Shown: piece after piece, positions 1-6,589 of the stretch | Numbering within the stretch: position 1 is the stretch's first letter | Layout of the letters: each line of letters begins with the position of its first letter | Assembly: GCA_000437555.1 (NCBI GenBank) | Contig: FR901009.1 | Coordinates: 47,802-54,430 of the forward strand | Length of the DNA stretch: 6,629 nt | From: Acidaminococcus sp. CAG:917 | GTDB taxonomy: Bacteria > Bacillota > Clostridia > Christensenellales > CAG-917 | Direction: 5' to 3' | Translations under genes and position numbers: made by a program | Notes under the pieces: generated by a model | Database searches by the model: none | Told to the model about the DNA's origin: nothing | Seen by the model: only the letters and a program-made list of their open reading frames with translations

Positions 1-1039
1 GCTCTTCTTTTGAAAACACGGCAAGAATTTTCGATACGAACATAACGAATTCTTTACTGTTTTTAATTGCCGACTCTTTTAACATCGCCTTACCGCCGAT
101 AGTAACGGCGCCTACAAGACTTGATATTATAATAGTTATAAGCTGTTGACTTGCATCGGTAAATATAGTCATCAATTTAAGAACGATAACGATTGAGCAA
201 CCGCCGGAGACGATACCGAATATATCTCCTATGACGTCGTTACAGATATTGGCTACTTTTTCCGCGTTTTTTACGAGTTTGATTGCCGTTCTTGCGCCGT
301 ACACGTTTCTTGCAGACATCGAAACGAGCGGAGCAAGTTCGCACGACGTTACCGCTACACCTATGCCGTCAAACAAAATCGAGCCGAGAATGAGAAAAAT
401 AAGCAATAACGATATGACTATTATATTGCCGAAAGACGACGTAACGTCGGATATAAAGCTAAAAAAAGCGGCAAGCAAAAAAGAAATGATTGTGATTTTC
501 AGCCACCACAGGTTGCGTTTTTTCTCTTTTTTCTTTTTTTGAGCGGCTTTTTTCGATTTGACTAACTTATGCCCTTCTACGTTTTGTTCGGTATAAGCTT
601 GCGATTGCTCATTTGATTGAACAAAATTATCGGACGAGTTTTCAAAACCGTCTTTATTTTCCGCCCCGCAGTGCGAACGATTTCCATTTTCGACGAGAGC
701 GCAAAAATCTCCGTCCGTTGTATGAGATACTTCATTATCTCGAAAAGAATGCCTGTCGCCTATTTCATAGCCGATTTCTTGTTCGTTTGTCGGTTTGTCG
801 CTTTCTTCAAAATTGCGACAGTCGCATAAACGTGTTTCATCAGTCAAGCCGACGTCCGAAAAATTATTCTCGTTATCCGTTGCCGTACATGTTGACTTTT
901 TTATAACAAAAGAATATTCTTCCGTATTTAATCGGCAGTTTTTTTCGCTATCGTTTATAGCTGAAAAATCGGAGCCGAGCGCAGCATTTGCTCTCTCCGA
1001 TTTTAAGCCTTCATTTTTTATGTGATTGCCTTTTGACAT
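1..1039 (-). CDS. oapA: OapA-like OLE RNA-associated membrane protein (DUF21/CorB-like), 3' end cut by window edge
   Basis: An open frame of 346 codons runs from the ATG at 1039 to the window edge without a stop, so the C-terminus is missing. GGAG at 1048-1045 lies 5 nt before the ATG, and no other Met occurs before residue 241, which fixes the start. Residues 1-160 are hydrophilic and acidic (32 D/E against 16 K/R), with six cysteines (35, 51, 72, 74, 113, 124). Residues 161-175 hold nine lysines and an arginine. Four membrane segments follow at about 178-198, 206-226, 267-290 and 297-316. Between segments 2 and 3, a DGIG motif (224-227) and a cytosolic stretch resemble the DUF21 domain of CNNM/CorB magnesium transporters; similar clostridial proteins are often labelled CorB. 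Position directly after a ~600-nt structured RNA identifies OapA, the OLE RNA partner that holds the RNA at the membrane. Known OapA proteins are, as I recall, about 200 residues, so the acidic extension is unusual. Identity is inferred from family resemblance plus context. Confidence 0.85.
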   Translation of the reverse strand, partial: MSKGNHIKNEGLKSERANAALGSDFSAINDSEKNCRLNTEEYSFVIKKSTCTATDNENNFSDVGLTDETRLCDCRNFEESDKPTNEQEIGYEIGDRHSFRDNEVSHTTDGDFCALVENGNRSHCGAENKDGFENSSDNFVQSNEQSQAYTEQNVEGHKLVKSKKAAQKKKKEKKRNLWWLKITIISFLLAAFFSFISDVTSSFGNIIVISLLLIFLILGSILFDGIGVAVTSCELAPLVSMSARNVYGARTAIKLVKNAEKVANICNDVIGDIFGIVSGGCSIVIVLKLMTIFTDASQQLITIIISSLVGAVTIGGKAMLKESAIKNSKEFVMFVSKILAVFSKEE

Positions 1040-1048
1040 AATAACTCC

Positions 1049-1647
1049 AAAAAAATGAGACGGTGGTAATTTATCGAGTAAACCTTGTGTCTTAGGTCCG
1101 GTTGGTTTTCCCTTTTGCAGAAACTTTCCGTTGCCGTGAAAGAAGTTTCCTATTAAACTGCAAATCGTTAAGTTGCCTGTAACGCCACCGGATAACCACT
1201 CAGAGCACACTATAATCCCCGAAAAACCTCCTATGGAACAGTCTAGAAGTTTTCCTTGGCAGACAAATTCATGTCTTAGCCTCTTTTGCAAAATAAATTT
1301 CATCAAGCAATCGCAATTGCTCGTCGGCCAAACTTGCAAAGGCGTGTTCTTGAATCCGAATATTTCACTCAAGGCAGGCTACACTGTACACAGCGTAATA
1401 TAATAAACACCGCATAGCAGGTTCCACTCCGTTCAGTAGCTTAGGCTACCGTGACGAATCTCCGCGATAGTTGGGTCGATGATTGCATGCCGTTGCAAGT
1501 CGCCCAAAAATCTTAACTCTCAGCAAAGACCCTGATTTGGGCAATCAAAGCCATCACCAAAAACTTCATCGATATGCCCTTCGGCGATATTTTACCCCCG
1601 CCTTCAAACAGAATTGCCTGACTAGAATACTGCACCACCTATCTCTT
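1049..1647 (-). ncRNA. ole: OLE RNA (Ornate Large Extremophilic RNA)
   Basis: About 600 nt without a credible gene lie between a strong minus-strand promoter and the oapA start, matching the usual OLE length (about 600 nt) and position. The two ends pair: GAGA (1645-1642) and GGTGGT (1639-1634) match ACCACC (1067-1062) and TCTC (1060-1057), closing the whole molecule. A run of seven T (1055-1049) follows. Local helices I can read in RNA sense include 1544-1536 with 1508-1500 (9 bp with a wobble), 1590-1572 (capped by GAAG), 1449-1436 (GTAGC/GCTAC, loop CUAA), 1323-1304 (8 bp, loop UGCG), 1276-1261 (AGACA/TGTCT) and 1149-1121 (GAAACTT/AAGTTTC). OLE RNA binds OapA at the membrane and also binds the L7Ae-type protein OapB through kink-turns. 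Exact ends are inferred from the promoter and the closing helix. I could not run a covariance search; the call rests on size, structure, promoter and the oapA neighbour. Confidence 0.9.
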
Positions 1648-1653
1648 GAATAA

Positions 1654-1681
1654 ATTATATAATATAAAATTATAATGTCAA
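1654..1681 (-). promoter_or_regulatory. Strong sigma-A-type promoter for OLE RNA-oapA
   Basis: On the minus strand, TTGACA (1681-1676) and TATAAT (1659-1654) are both perfect consensus hexamers, separated by a 16-nt A+T-rich spacer. Transcription would begin near 1647, directly at the 5' arm of the helix that closes the OLE RNA. This is the best promoter in the window and fits an abundant structural RNA. Confidence 0.9.
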
Positions 1682-1870
1682 GCGGAATAAATTGACGGCG
1701 CAACAAACCGCTTACACTAAATTATTCCTCTGCAACGAAAATAATAACCACTCGGTTGCTTAACAGATAAATTTATGATGATTTAAAAAGACCTCGTTAA
1801 AAAGAATTAAATTTTAAAATTTATTATTTTACCGAAATAACTCTAAATATCTGAAGACAAAATTGTAATA
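1682..1870. other. A+T-rich intergenic region between recG end and OLE promoter
   Basis: No gene is visible in these 189 nt. Read on the minus strand they hold a 16-nt A+T palindrome followed by ATTCTTTTT, a direct repeat of CTTTTTAA, and a weak AACC/GGTT hairpin with a T-rich tail. None is G+C-rich enough to be called a recG terminator, so read-through from recG into the OLE unit is possible. AAGCGG and CCGCTT (1680-1685 and 1708-1713) form an inverted repeat next to the OLE -35 element. Confidence 0.5.
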
Positions 1871-3847
1871 TCAGCTTTTGGAAACGTTTTCTACCGACCG
1901 CAAATACTCTCCGTCCAGCGAATTTATTAACGATTCGTAATCGGTTGAGTCCATGATAGTGTCGGCGACTTTTTTTGACAGAGCGATAATTTCTTTATCT
2001 ATGTTTATTAGATATTTTTCCGAAAGAGTTTTGCCGCTTTGTTTAAGACCGAGATAATCGCCTCCGCCCCGAGTTTCAAAGTCAAGTTCTGCAAGTTTAA
2101 AACCGTCGTTATTATCTTTAACCGCGGTGAGCCTGCTCATTGATGCGGACGACGTAAACTCCGAAAGACACAAATAACATTCCGATGCCTGACCGCGTCT
2201 TCCCACCCGACCTCTTAATTGATGAAGCGACGAGATGCCGAATTTGTCCGCGTTTAAAATCGCTACAATAGTGGCATCGGGTGCGTCTACCCCCACTTCG
2301 ACAACGGAAGTAGCAAACATCGCTTTAGACTGACCGCTGAAAAACCTTTCGAAAGCTTTTTCCTTTTTAGCGTCCGACATTTTGCCGTATACTATTTCAA
2401 AACCGACGTCGGCAAATTTTTCGAAAAGCATATCCGCAAGTTTTTCTACCGAAAATACTTCTATACCTTCTACGTCGTAAACTTTGGGGCAAATTATATA
2501 TGCCTGTTTTCCGTTTTCGCATTGAGAGTGTATATAATCGAACATATCGTTGACTTTGTCATAATTGACTATATGCGTTTTTACGTTCGGAATATATCGT
2601 GGTTTTAAAGTGCTTATTGCTATATCGTCACTCAGTAAAAGAGACATTGTCCTCGGAATAGGAGTCGCCGTCATTGTTAAACAGTCAACCGAAGGATTTT
2701 TTTTGTGCATTTCGTCTTTTTGAGATACGCCGAACCGCTGTTGTTCGTCGATTACGGCAAAGGAAAAATCCACGGAATTGAACGTTGGGTCAAAAAGAGC
2801 GTGTGTTCCGAACAGAGCTTTTATTTTCCCCTCTTTAAAATCGGTTGCAATTTTGATTTTTTGAGATTGAGATATTTCCGACGTCACCAATGCAACGGGA
2901 AAGTCAAACGAATCTTTAAGTTTTTTAAAGTGCTGCATCGCAAGAACGGTCGTGGGAGCGATAAACATCGCTTGTTTTCCGTTTTTTACGGCATAATCCA
3001 TAACGCAGGCGGCAACGGCTGTTTTACCGCTACCGACATCGCCGACCAAAATTCTGCTCAATGGTCTATCCGACCTCATATCGGCAATTATTTCGTTTAC
3101 GGCATTTATTTGCGAAGCGGAAAGTTTGAACGAAAACAGTTTCGACATACCGTCAATATCGGGCAAAAGAGGATATAATCCTTTTTTCTTTTTGACGTTT
3201 TCTTTTAAAAGTCTGTATGACAAGATAGATTTTGCGCAGTCTTCTACCGCTATTCTCTTTTGAGCCTGTAGAGCGGCATTTAAGCTCAAGGGATTGTGAA
3301 GATTGCAAATTGCCTTGGATATGTCCGTAAGGACGGAATCCGTCATTGACACGGGCTTATACACTTGCAAGGCGTTTGAAACGAGTTTATAAAAAGTTTT
3401 TTGCGTAAATAAACCCTTTACCCTGTAAACGGGACGGATTTCCTTTAAAAATTTTTCATCGCCCGCCCTTTCAAAATCGGGATTTGACATTATTTTTCCG
3501 TATTTGTAATTCAGAGTGAGTTTGCCGTAAAAAAGGTAAGTTTCGCCTTCCGAAAATGACGCATATGCAAAAGGCGTATTGAAAAAGAAAACATTTAAAG
3601 TTACCCCGTCACAGGAAATTTTCAAGCTGAAATTTTTAGTTTTATAATTTAGCGAGCTTTTTTTAACAACTTTTGCATAAAACAAACAAAAATCTCCCGC
3701 ATAAGCGTTTTTAAGCGATACGGGAGACGAAAAATCGGTATAAGCCGACGGAATGGTGAAAACAAGATTTTCCACCGTGCGTATATTTAATTTTTCAAGT
3801 TTTTCGATTGTTTTCGGACCTACGCCCTTTATATCGGAAAGCTCCAT
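1871..3847 (-). CDS. recG: ATP-dependent DNA helicase RecG
   Basis: RecG is a superfamily 2 helicase that remodels stalled replication forks and branch-migrates Holliday junctions in the cytoplasm, using ATP. The 658 residues are close to full family length. Residues 1-40 carry the N-terminal helix-hairpin-helix-like GVGPKT segment, and about 45-145 is the wedge (OB-fold) domain. The helicase core shows Walker A GDVGSGKT (269-276), DEQQ (367-370; many RecG have DEQH), TATPIPRT (393-400) and LRGRVGRRG (544-552). The C-terminal TRG region reads DFETRGGGDYLG (589-600) followed by QSG. The gene starts 2 nt after the fakA stop and has no clear Shine-Dalgarno sequence, so its translation is probably coupled to fakA. 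All key motifs are intact and there is no frameshift. Confidence 0.98.
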   Translation of the reverse strand: MELSDIKGVGPKTIEKLEKLNIRTVENLVFTIPSAYTDFSSPVSLKNAYAGDFCLFYAKVVKKSSLNYKTKNFSLKISCDGVTLNVFFFNTPFAYASFSEGETYLFYGKLTLNYKYGKIMSNPDFERAGDEKFLKEIRPVYRVKGLFTQKTFYKLVSNALQVYKPVSMTDSVLTDISKAICNLHNPLSLNAALQAQKRIAVEDCAKSILSYRLLKENVKKKKGLYPLLPDIDGMSKLFSFKLSASQINAVNEIIADMRSDRPLSRILVGDVGSGKTAVAACVMDYAVKNGKQAMFIAPTTVLAMQHFKKLKDSFDFPVALVTSEISQSQKIKIATDFKEGKIKALFGTHALFDPTFNSVDFSFAVIDEQQRFGVSQKDEMHKKNPSVDCLTMTATPIPRTMSLLLSDDIAISTLKPRYIPNVKTHIVNYDKVNDMFDYIHSQCENGKQAYIICPKVYDVEGIEVFSVEKLADMLFEKFADVGFEIVYGKMSDAKKEKAFERFFSGQSKAMFATSVVEVGVDAPDATIVAILNADKFGISSLHQLRGRVGRRGQASECYLCLSEFTSSASMSRLTAVKDNNDGFKLAELDFETRGGGDYLGLKQSGKTLSEKYLINIDKEIIALSKKVADTIMDSTDYESLINSLDGEYLRSVENVSKS

Positions 3848-3849
3848 GG

Positions 3850-5493
3850 CTATTCAAGCGAAATCATATAATAATAGTGCGGTTGTCCGCCGAAGTATGC
3901 CGCAAACTCCATATCCGGGAAGAGTTCTTCAAGTCGGCTAAGAAGTCCGTTTGCGGTCTCTTCACTGACGTCCTCACCGTAATAGAGCGTAACCATTTCT
4001 ATATTATCGTTTTTTGAAGCGCAAATGGTATCTACTACGGTATCGTCAACGGATTGACCGACAGCAACTATCTTTTTGTCAGATATACCTATAATATCTC
4101 CTTCCTTGACGGCAAATCCGTTCATACGCGTATTTCTGACCGCATGCGTAACTTCTGCCGTTATGACAGAAGATACGGCGTTATTCATATTTTTTTCGTT
4201 TGTATTTACTTCCGCCGTATGGTCAAAAGCTACCATAGCCGCAATACCTTCCGGAACGGTTTTAGACGGAATAACGCATACGTTTACGTCTGCAAGCTCC
4301 TTTGCCTGCTGAGCCGCGAGAATAATGTTTCCGTTGTTGGGAAGCACGTATACCTGTTTTGCGTTTACCTTGTTAATAGCATTTAATATGTCGTAAACGC
4401 TCGGATTCATTGTCTGCCCGCCTTCGGCGACAAAATCACAACCAAGGTCACGGAATATATCGGCAAGACCTTTGCCTGCGCAAATGGATACTATGCCGCA
4501 TTCTTTTTTCTCTTTAGGCTTTTCCGCTTCTCTTTTTGCAACTATCTGACGGTGCTGCTGAAGCATATTTTCAATTTTAAGGCTGTCGAGTTCGCCTAAA
4601 TTCAAAGCGTATTTTAACGCCTTATCCGGTGAATTGGTATGAACGTGAACCTTGATTAAATCCAAATCACCTATGACCAAAACACAGTCGCCTATCTGCA
4701 TAAGCAAATCTCTTAAAGTATCGATGTCGGACAGCGTCGTCTTGCTTTTTATGTTGGTTATGAAATACTCTGTGCAATAAGCAAATGTGATATTTTCGTA
4801 ATCGTTATCAAAAAAATCTTCAGATACGTTTTCAAGAGCGGGCTTGACTTTTTGAGGCTCTTGTTTTAGTTCTATTTTTTCGCCTTTAAGCGCGGATAAG
4901 AATCCGTAAAAAATGGTAAGAAGTCCCTTGCCTCCCGCATCGACAACTCCCGCTTTTTTAAGAACGGGAAGCATTTCGGGCGTTTGAGCAAGGATTTCCT
5001 CTCCTGCTTGCAGAATCTGCTGTAAAAAATCTTCGATTTCGAGAGTTTTTTTCTTTGTAATAGTTATAGCCGTTTCAGCCATAACTCTAATTACGGTTAA
5101 AATTGTGCCTTCTTTAGGTTTGGTGACGGCTCCGTATGCTATTTCAGTGCCCTGTTTTAAACTTTCGGCAAAATCTTTTGCCGTCATTTCCTCTTTTTCG
5201 CCGAGTGCTACGGCAAATCCTTTCATAATCTGCGACGTGATAACTCCGGAATTGCCTCTCGCACCTCTCAGTGCGCCCTTGGAAAAATCGAGAGCGAGTT
5301 CTGAAAGTTTCGTGCCGCTCGATTCGTTAAGGCCGCGAAGAGCGGAATTTATCGTAAGCGACATATTTGTTCCCGTATCGCCGTCAGGCACCGGGAACAC
5401 GTTTAACTCGTCTATCATCGAACGGTTAAGGTCTAACGCCGCTACGCCGCCTTCAACCATTTTTTTAAAATCGGAACCATTTACTGCTTGCAT
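3850..5493 (-). CDS. fakA: Fatty acid kinase catalytic subunit FakA (DhaL/DAK2 domain protein, YloV)
   Basis: FakA phosphorylates fatty acids held by a FakB (DegV-family) carrier to give acyl-phosphate, which feeds phospholipid synthesis through PlsX/PlsY. The 547 residues match the family length. The N-terminal DhaL (DAK2) kinase domain (about 10-200) shows PVPDGDTGTNM (34-44), whose aspartates 37, 39 bind metal and nucleotide, then GARGNSG (77-83) and DAGGKG (186-191). The middle domain has Cys240 and the pair His283/His285 in KVHVH, which correspond to the zinc/active-site residues described for staphylococcal FakA (alignment by eye). A DegV-like C-terminal domain follows from about 330. 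AAGG at 5505-5502 sits 8 nt before the ATG. The gene lies 21 nt after asp23 and 2 nt before recG, as part of one operon. No fakB is in the window, so the carrier protein must be encoded elsewhere. Confidence 0.95.
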   Translation of the reverse strand: MQAVNGSDFKKMVEGGVAALDLNRSMIDELNVFPVPDGDTGTNMSLTINSALRGLNESSGTKLSELALDFSKGALRGARGNSGVITSQIMKGFAVALGEKEEMTAKDFAESLKQGTEIAYGAVTKPKEGTILTVIRVMAETAITITKKKTLEIEDFLQQILQAGEEILAQTPEMLPVLKKAGVVDAGGKGLLTIFYGFLSALKGEKIELKQEPQKVKPALENVSEDFFDNDYENITFAYCTEYFITNIKSKTTLSDIDTLRDLLMQIGDCVLVIGDLDLIKVHVHTNSPDKALKYALNLGELDSLKIENMLQQHRQIVAKREAEKPKEKKECGIVSICAGKGLADIFRDLGCDFVAEGGQTMNPSVYDILNAINKVNAKQVYVLPNNGNIILAAQQAKELADVNVCVIPSKTVPEGIAAMVAFDHTAEVNTNEKNMNNAVSSVITAEVTHAVRNTRMNGFAVKEGDIIGISDKKIVAVGQSVDDTVVDTICASKNDNIEMVTLYYGEDVSEETANGLLSRLEELFPDMEFAAYFGGQPHYYYMISLE

Positions 5494-5514
5494 ATATCTT
5501 ACCTTTTATTAACC

Positions 5515-5865
5515 TTAAACTCTTATGCCGACTACGTTGACGTTGCAATGTTTGACGCGCATTCCCGTAAACGTCTGCGCCGTGTAAATAATGCACTCTT
5601 TTATAGATTCTTTGACTGCCTCGATATTTACACCGTGCTTTAAAATGACAAAAACCTCAATAAACATCAGATTATCGACAGTAGCAATTTTAATACCCTT
5701 GCCGTATTGAGCTTTTCCCCAAACCCTGTTCAGGTTATCGGAAAGACGCCTTGAAACTAGTTCAACAACGCCGTAACACTCTGAAGCGACCTGAGAGCAT
5801 ACCATTGCGACTGCATCGTCAGTTATTGAGATTTTTCCGTATTTGTTTGATGTTCTTAGCGACAT
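5515..5865 (-). CDS. Asp23/Gls24 family envelope stress protein (YloU-like)
   Basis: This 116-residue protein belongs to the Asp23/Gls24 family, cytosolic proteins of Gram-positive bacteria that associate with the membrane or with lipid metabolism. Family marks are the N-terminal GKISITDDAVAMV segment (10-22), the helix that follows with YGVVELVSRRL (31-41), and the C-terminal half, where a KGIKIATVDN strand (56-65) leads into IEVFVILKHGVNI and ends in VKHCNVNVVGIRV. There is no signal peptide or membrane segment. The ATG at 5865 is preceded by AAGG (5876-5873) with 7 nt spacing, much like the fakA ribosome site. It is the first gene of the asp23-fakA-recG operon, an order widely conserved in Firmicutes. 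The exact biochemical role of YloU is not established; position next to a fatty acid kinase suggests a lipid or envelope link. Confidence 0.93.
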   Translation of the reverse strand: MSLRTSNKYGKISITDDAVAMVCSQVASECYGVVELVSRRLSDNLNRVWGKAQYGKGIKIATVDNLMFIEVFVILKHGVNIEAVKESIKECIIYTAQTFTGMRVKHCNVNVVGIRV

Positions 5866-5883
5866 AAGTTTACCTTGTGATAA

Positions 5884-5912
5884 ATTTTACAATATATTGA
5901 GTCTTTTTGCAA
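5884..5912 (-). promoter_or_regulatory. Likely promoter of the asp23-fakA-recG operon
   Basis: TTGCAA (5912-5907) and TAAAAT (5889-5884) on the minus strand are separated by 17 nt. Transcription would start near 5877, leaving a leader of only about 12 nt with the Shine-Dalgarno sequence almost at the 5' end. This tight fit makes the exact start uncertain, but no better pair is visible in the divergent intergenic region. Confidence 0.55.
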
Positions 5913-5940
5913 GTAAATAAATGATTTTGCCTAAATATGC

Positions 5941-5969
5941 TTGCTAAAAACAAATATTAGTGTTACAAT
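5941..5969 (+). promoter_or_regulatory. Likely rpmB promoter with extended -10
   Basis: TTGCTA (5941-5946) and TACAAT (5964-5969) are separated by 17 nt, with TG at 5961-5962 giving an extended -10 (TGTTACAAT). Transcription would start near 5976 and leave a leader of about 30 nt carrying the AGGAGG site. Confidence 0.7.
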
Positions 5970-6006
5970 CACATCTGTTCACGAAGACTTTAGGAGGATA
6001 ATATAT

Positions 6007-6198
6007 ATGTCAAAGGTATGTGCTATTTGCGGTAAAGGCAGGATGAGCGGCAATATGGTAAGCCACAGCCATCGTAAAACCAGAAGAAGCTGGGCACCAA
6101 ACGTCCAAAAGGTTAAAGTTACCACACCTAGCGGCGGAGTCGAGTCTCAATACGTTTGCACCCGTTGCTTGAGAACGGGCAAGGCTAATCGTGCTTAA
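6007..6198 (+). CDS. rpmB: 50S ribosomal protein L28 (zinc-binding form)
   Basis: L28 is a small protein of the large ribosomal subunit. The 63-residue product opens with MSKVCAICGKG and has the conserved GNMVSHSHRKTRRSWAPN segment (15-32) typical of L28. Two CxxC pairs (Cys5/Cys8 and Cys51/Cys54) mark the zinc-binding version instead of the cysteine-free paralogue some bacteria switch to under zinc shortage. The ATG at 6007 is chosen because a perfect AGGAGG (5992-5997) lies 9 nt upstream. An in-frame TTG at 5941 would add 22 residues unlike L28 and overlaps the -35 element. The gene is divergent from asp23, a common Firmicutes arrangement, and is a single-gene unit ending in an intrinsic terminator. 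Confidence 0.98.
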   Translation: MSKVCAICGKGRMSGNMVSHSHRKTRRSWAPNVQKVKVTTPSGGVESQYVCTRCLRTGKANRA

Positions 6199-6219
6199 TT
6201 TGAACTGCTGATAAAATTT

Positions 6220-6246
6220 TGAGCGGTATATCCGCTCATTTTTTTT
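6220..6246 (+). terminator. Intrinsic terminator of rpmB
   Basis: TGAGCGG (6220-6226) and CCGCTCA (6232-6238) form a perfect 7-bp stem with a 5-nt loop (TATAT), followed by eight T (6239-6246). It begins 22 nt after the rpmB stop codon. Confidence 0.95.
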
Positions 6247-6396
6247 GCCCTTTTTCTCTTTTTTTGTGTTTTTTTATTTGTTTTTTATTTTAATTCAATC
6301 ATAAATTTACCTTTTAATTATACCCCCTGTTTTTTAAATTAAAAACAGAATATTCAAAATATAAAACCATGTTATATCAACAATTATCTTTGTTTT
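6247..6396. other. A+T-rich spacer with one perfect hairpin, no gene seen
   Basis: The stretch is T-rich on the plus strand up to about 6300. CTGTTTTT (6327-6334) and AAAAACAG (6341-6348) form an 8-bp stem with a 6-nt loop. No T-run follows it on either strand, so it is not an intrinsic terminator. I see no coding sequence with a believable length here. Confidence 0.5.
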
Positions 6397-6425
6397 TTCA
6401 CACATTTTTTTTAAATGCATATAAT
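6397..6425 (+). promoter_or_regulatory. Promoter of the small 47-codon gene
   Basis: TTCACA (6397-6402, one mismatch to consensus) and a perfect TATAAT (6420-6425) are separated by 17 nt. Transcription would begin near 6432, just before the GGAG ribosome site of the small gene, giving a leader of about 14 nt. Confidence 0.7.
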
Positions 6426-6445
6426 GGAGTTAAAAGGAGCGAACT

Positions 6446-6589
6446 ATGAAGTTTATTTGTGTTAAAGTGCCTAAATTTATAAAAAAATTCCTCTCGTTAT
6501 TCACAAAGAAAAAAAATAGAGAATGCGAAGAAAACGTATGCACGGCAACAGTGCCGCAAGAAGATGACCAACAGGAAAATAATAATTAA
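6446..6589 (+). CDS. Small amphipathic protein of unknown function (47 aa)
   Basis: I do not recognise this protein. The frame has an ATG at 6446, GGAG (6436-6439) 6 nt upstream and a TAA stop at 6587-6589. A near-consensus promoter precedes it, so it probably is a real gene despite its size. Residues 1-23 are basic and alternate bulky hydrophobic residues with lysines (KVPKFIKKFLSLFTKKK at 7-23), which could form an amphipathic helix lying on the membrane. Residues 24-47 are acidic and polar, rich in E, D, Q and N. Cysteines are at 5, 27 and 32. There is no typical transmembrane segment or signal peptide. It stands alone after the rpmB terminator, with only 40 nt of window behind it, so neighbours to the right are unknown. 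Membrane binding is inference only. Confidence 0.7.
   Translation: MKFICVKVPKFIKKFLSLFTKKKNRECEENVCTATVPQEDDQQENNN

Noticed and set aside
231..1025. Several plus-strand open frames opposite oapA
   Set aside because: They are antisense shadows of the long minus-strand frame, whose membrane helices and ribosome site make it the real gene.
1173..1403. Plus-strand open frame of 76 codons
   Set aside because: It lies antisense within the OLE RNA, lacks a ribosome site and shows no protein-like family pattern.
1572..1600. GCCGAAGGGC string resembling part of a glycine-type riboswitch
   Set aside because: The remaining conserved riboswitch parts are absent, and the string forms a small local hairpin inside the OLE RNA.
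1800..1835. A+T palindrome after recG as a possible terminator
   Set aside because: The stem has no G-C pairs and the T-run is interrupted, so termination is not supported.
2705..3178. Plus-strand open frame of 157 codons
   Set aside because: It lies antisense to the intact helicase core of recG and has no ribosome site or recognisable domain.
5941..6006. TTG start extending L28 by 22 residues
   Set aside because: It coincides with the -35 element, and the ATG at 6007 has a perfect AGGAGG and the family's normal N-terminus.
6285..6322. Minus-strand TATAAT, AAAAGG and a five-codon ATG frame
   Set aside because: There is no good -35 element and the frame is too short; the pattern is expected by chance in such A+T-rich DNA.
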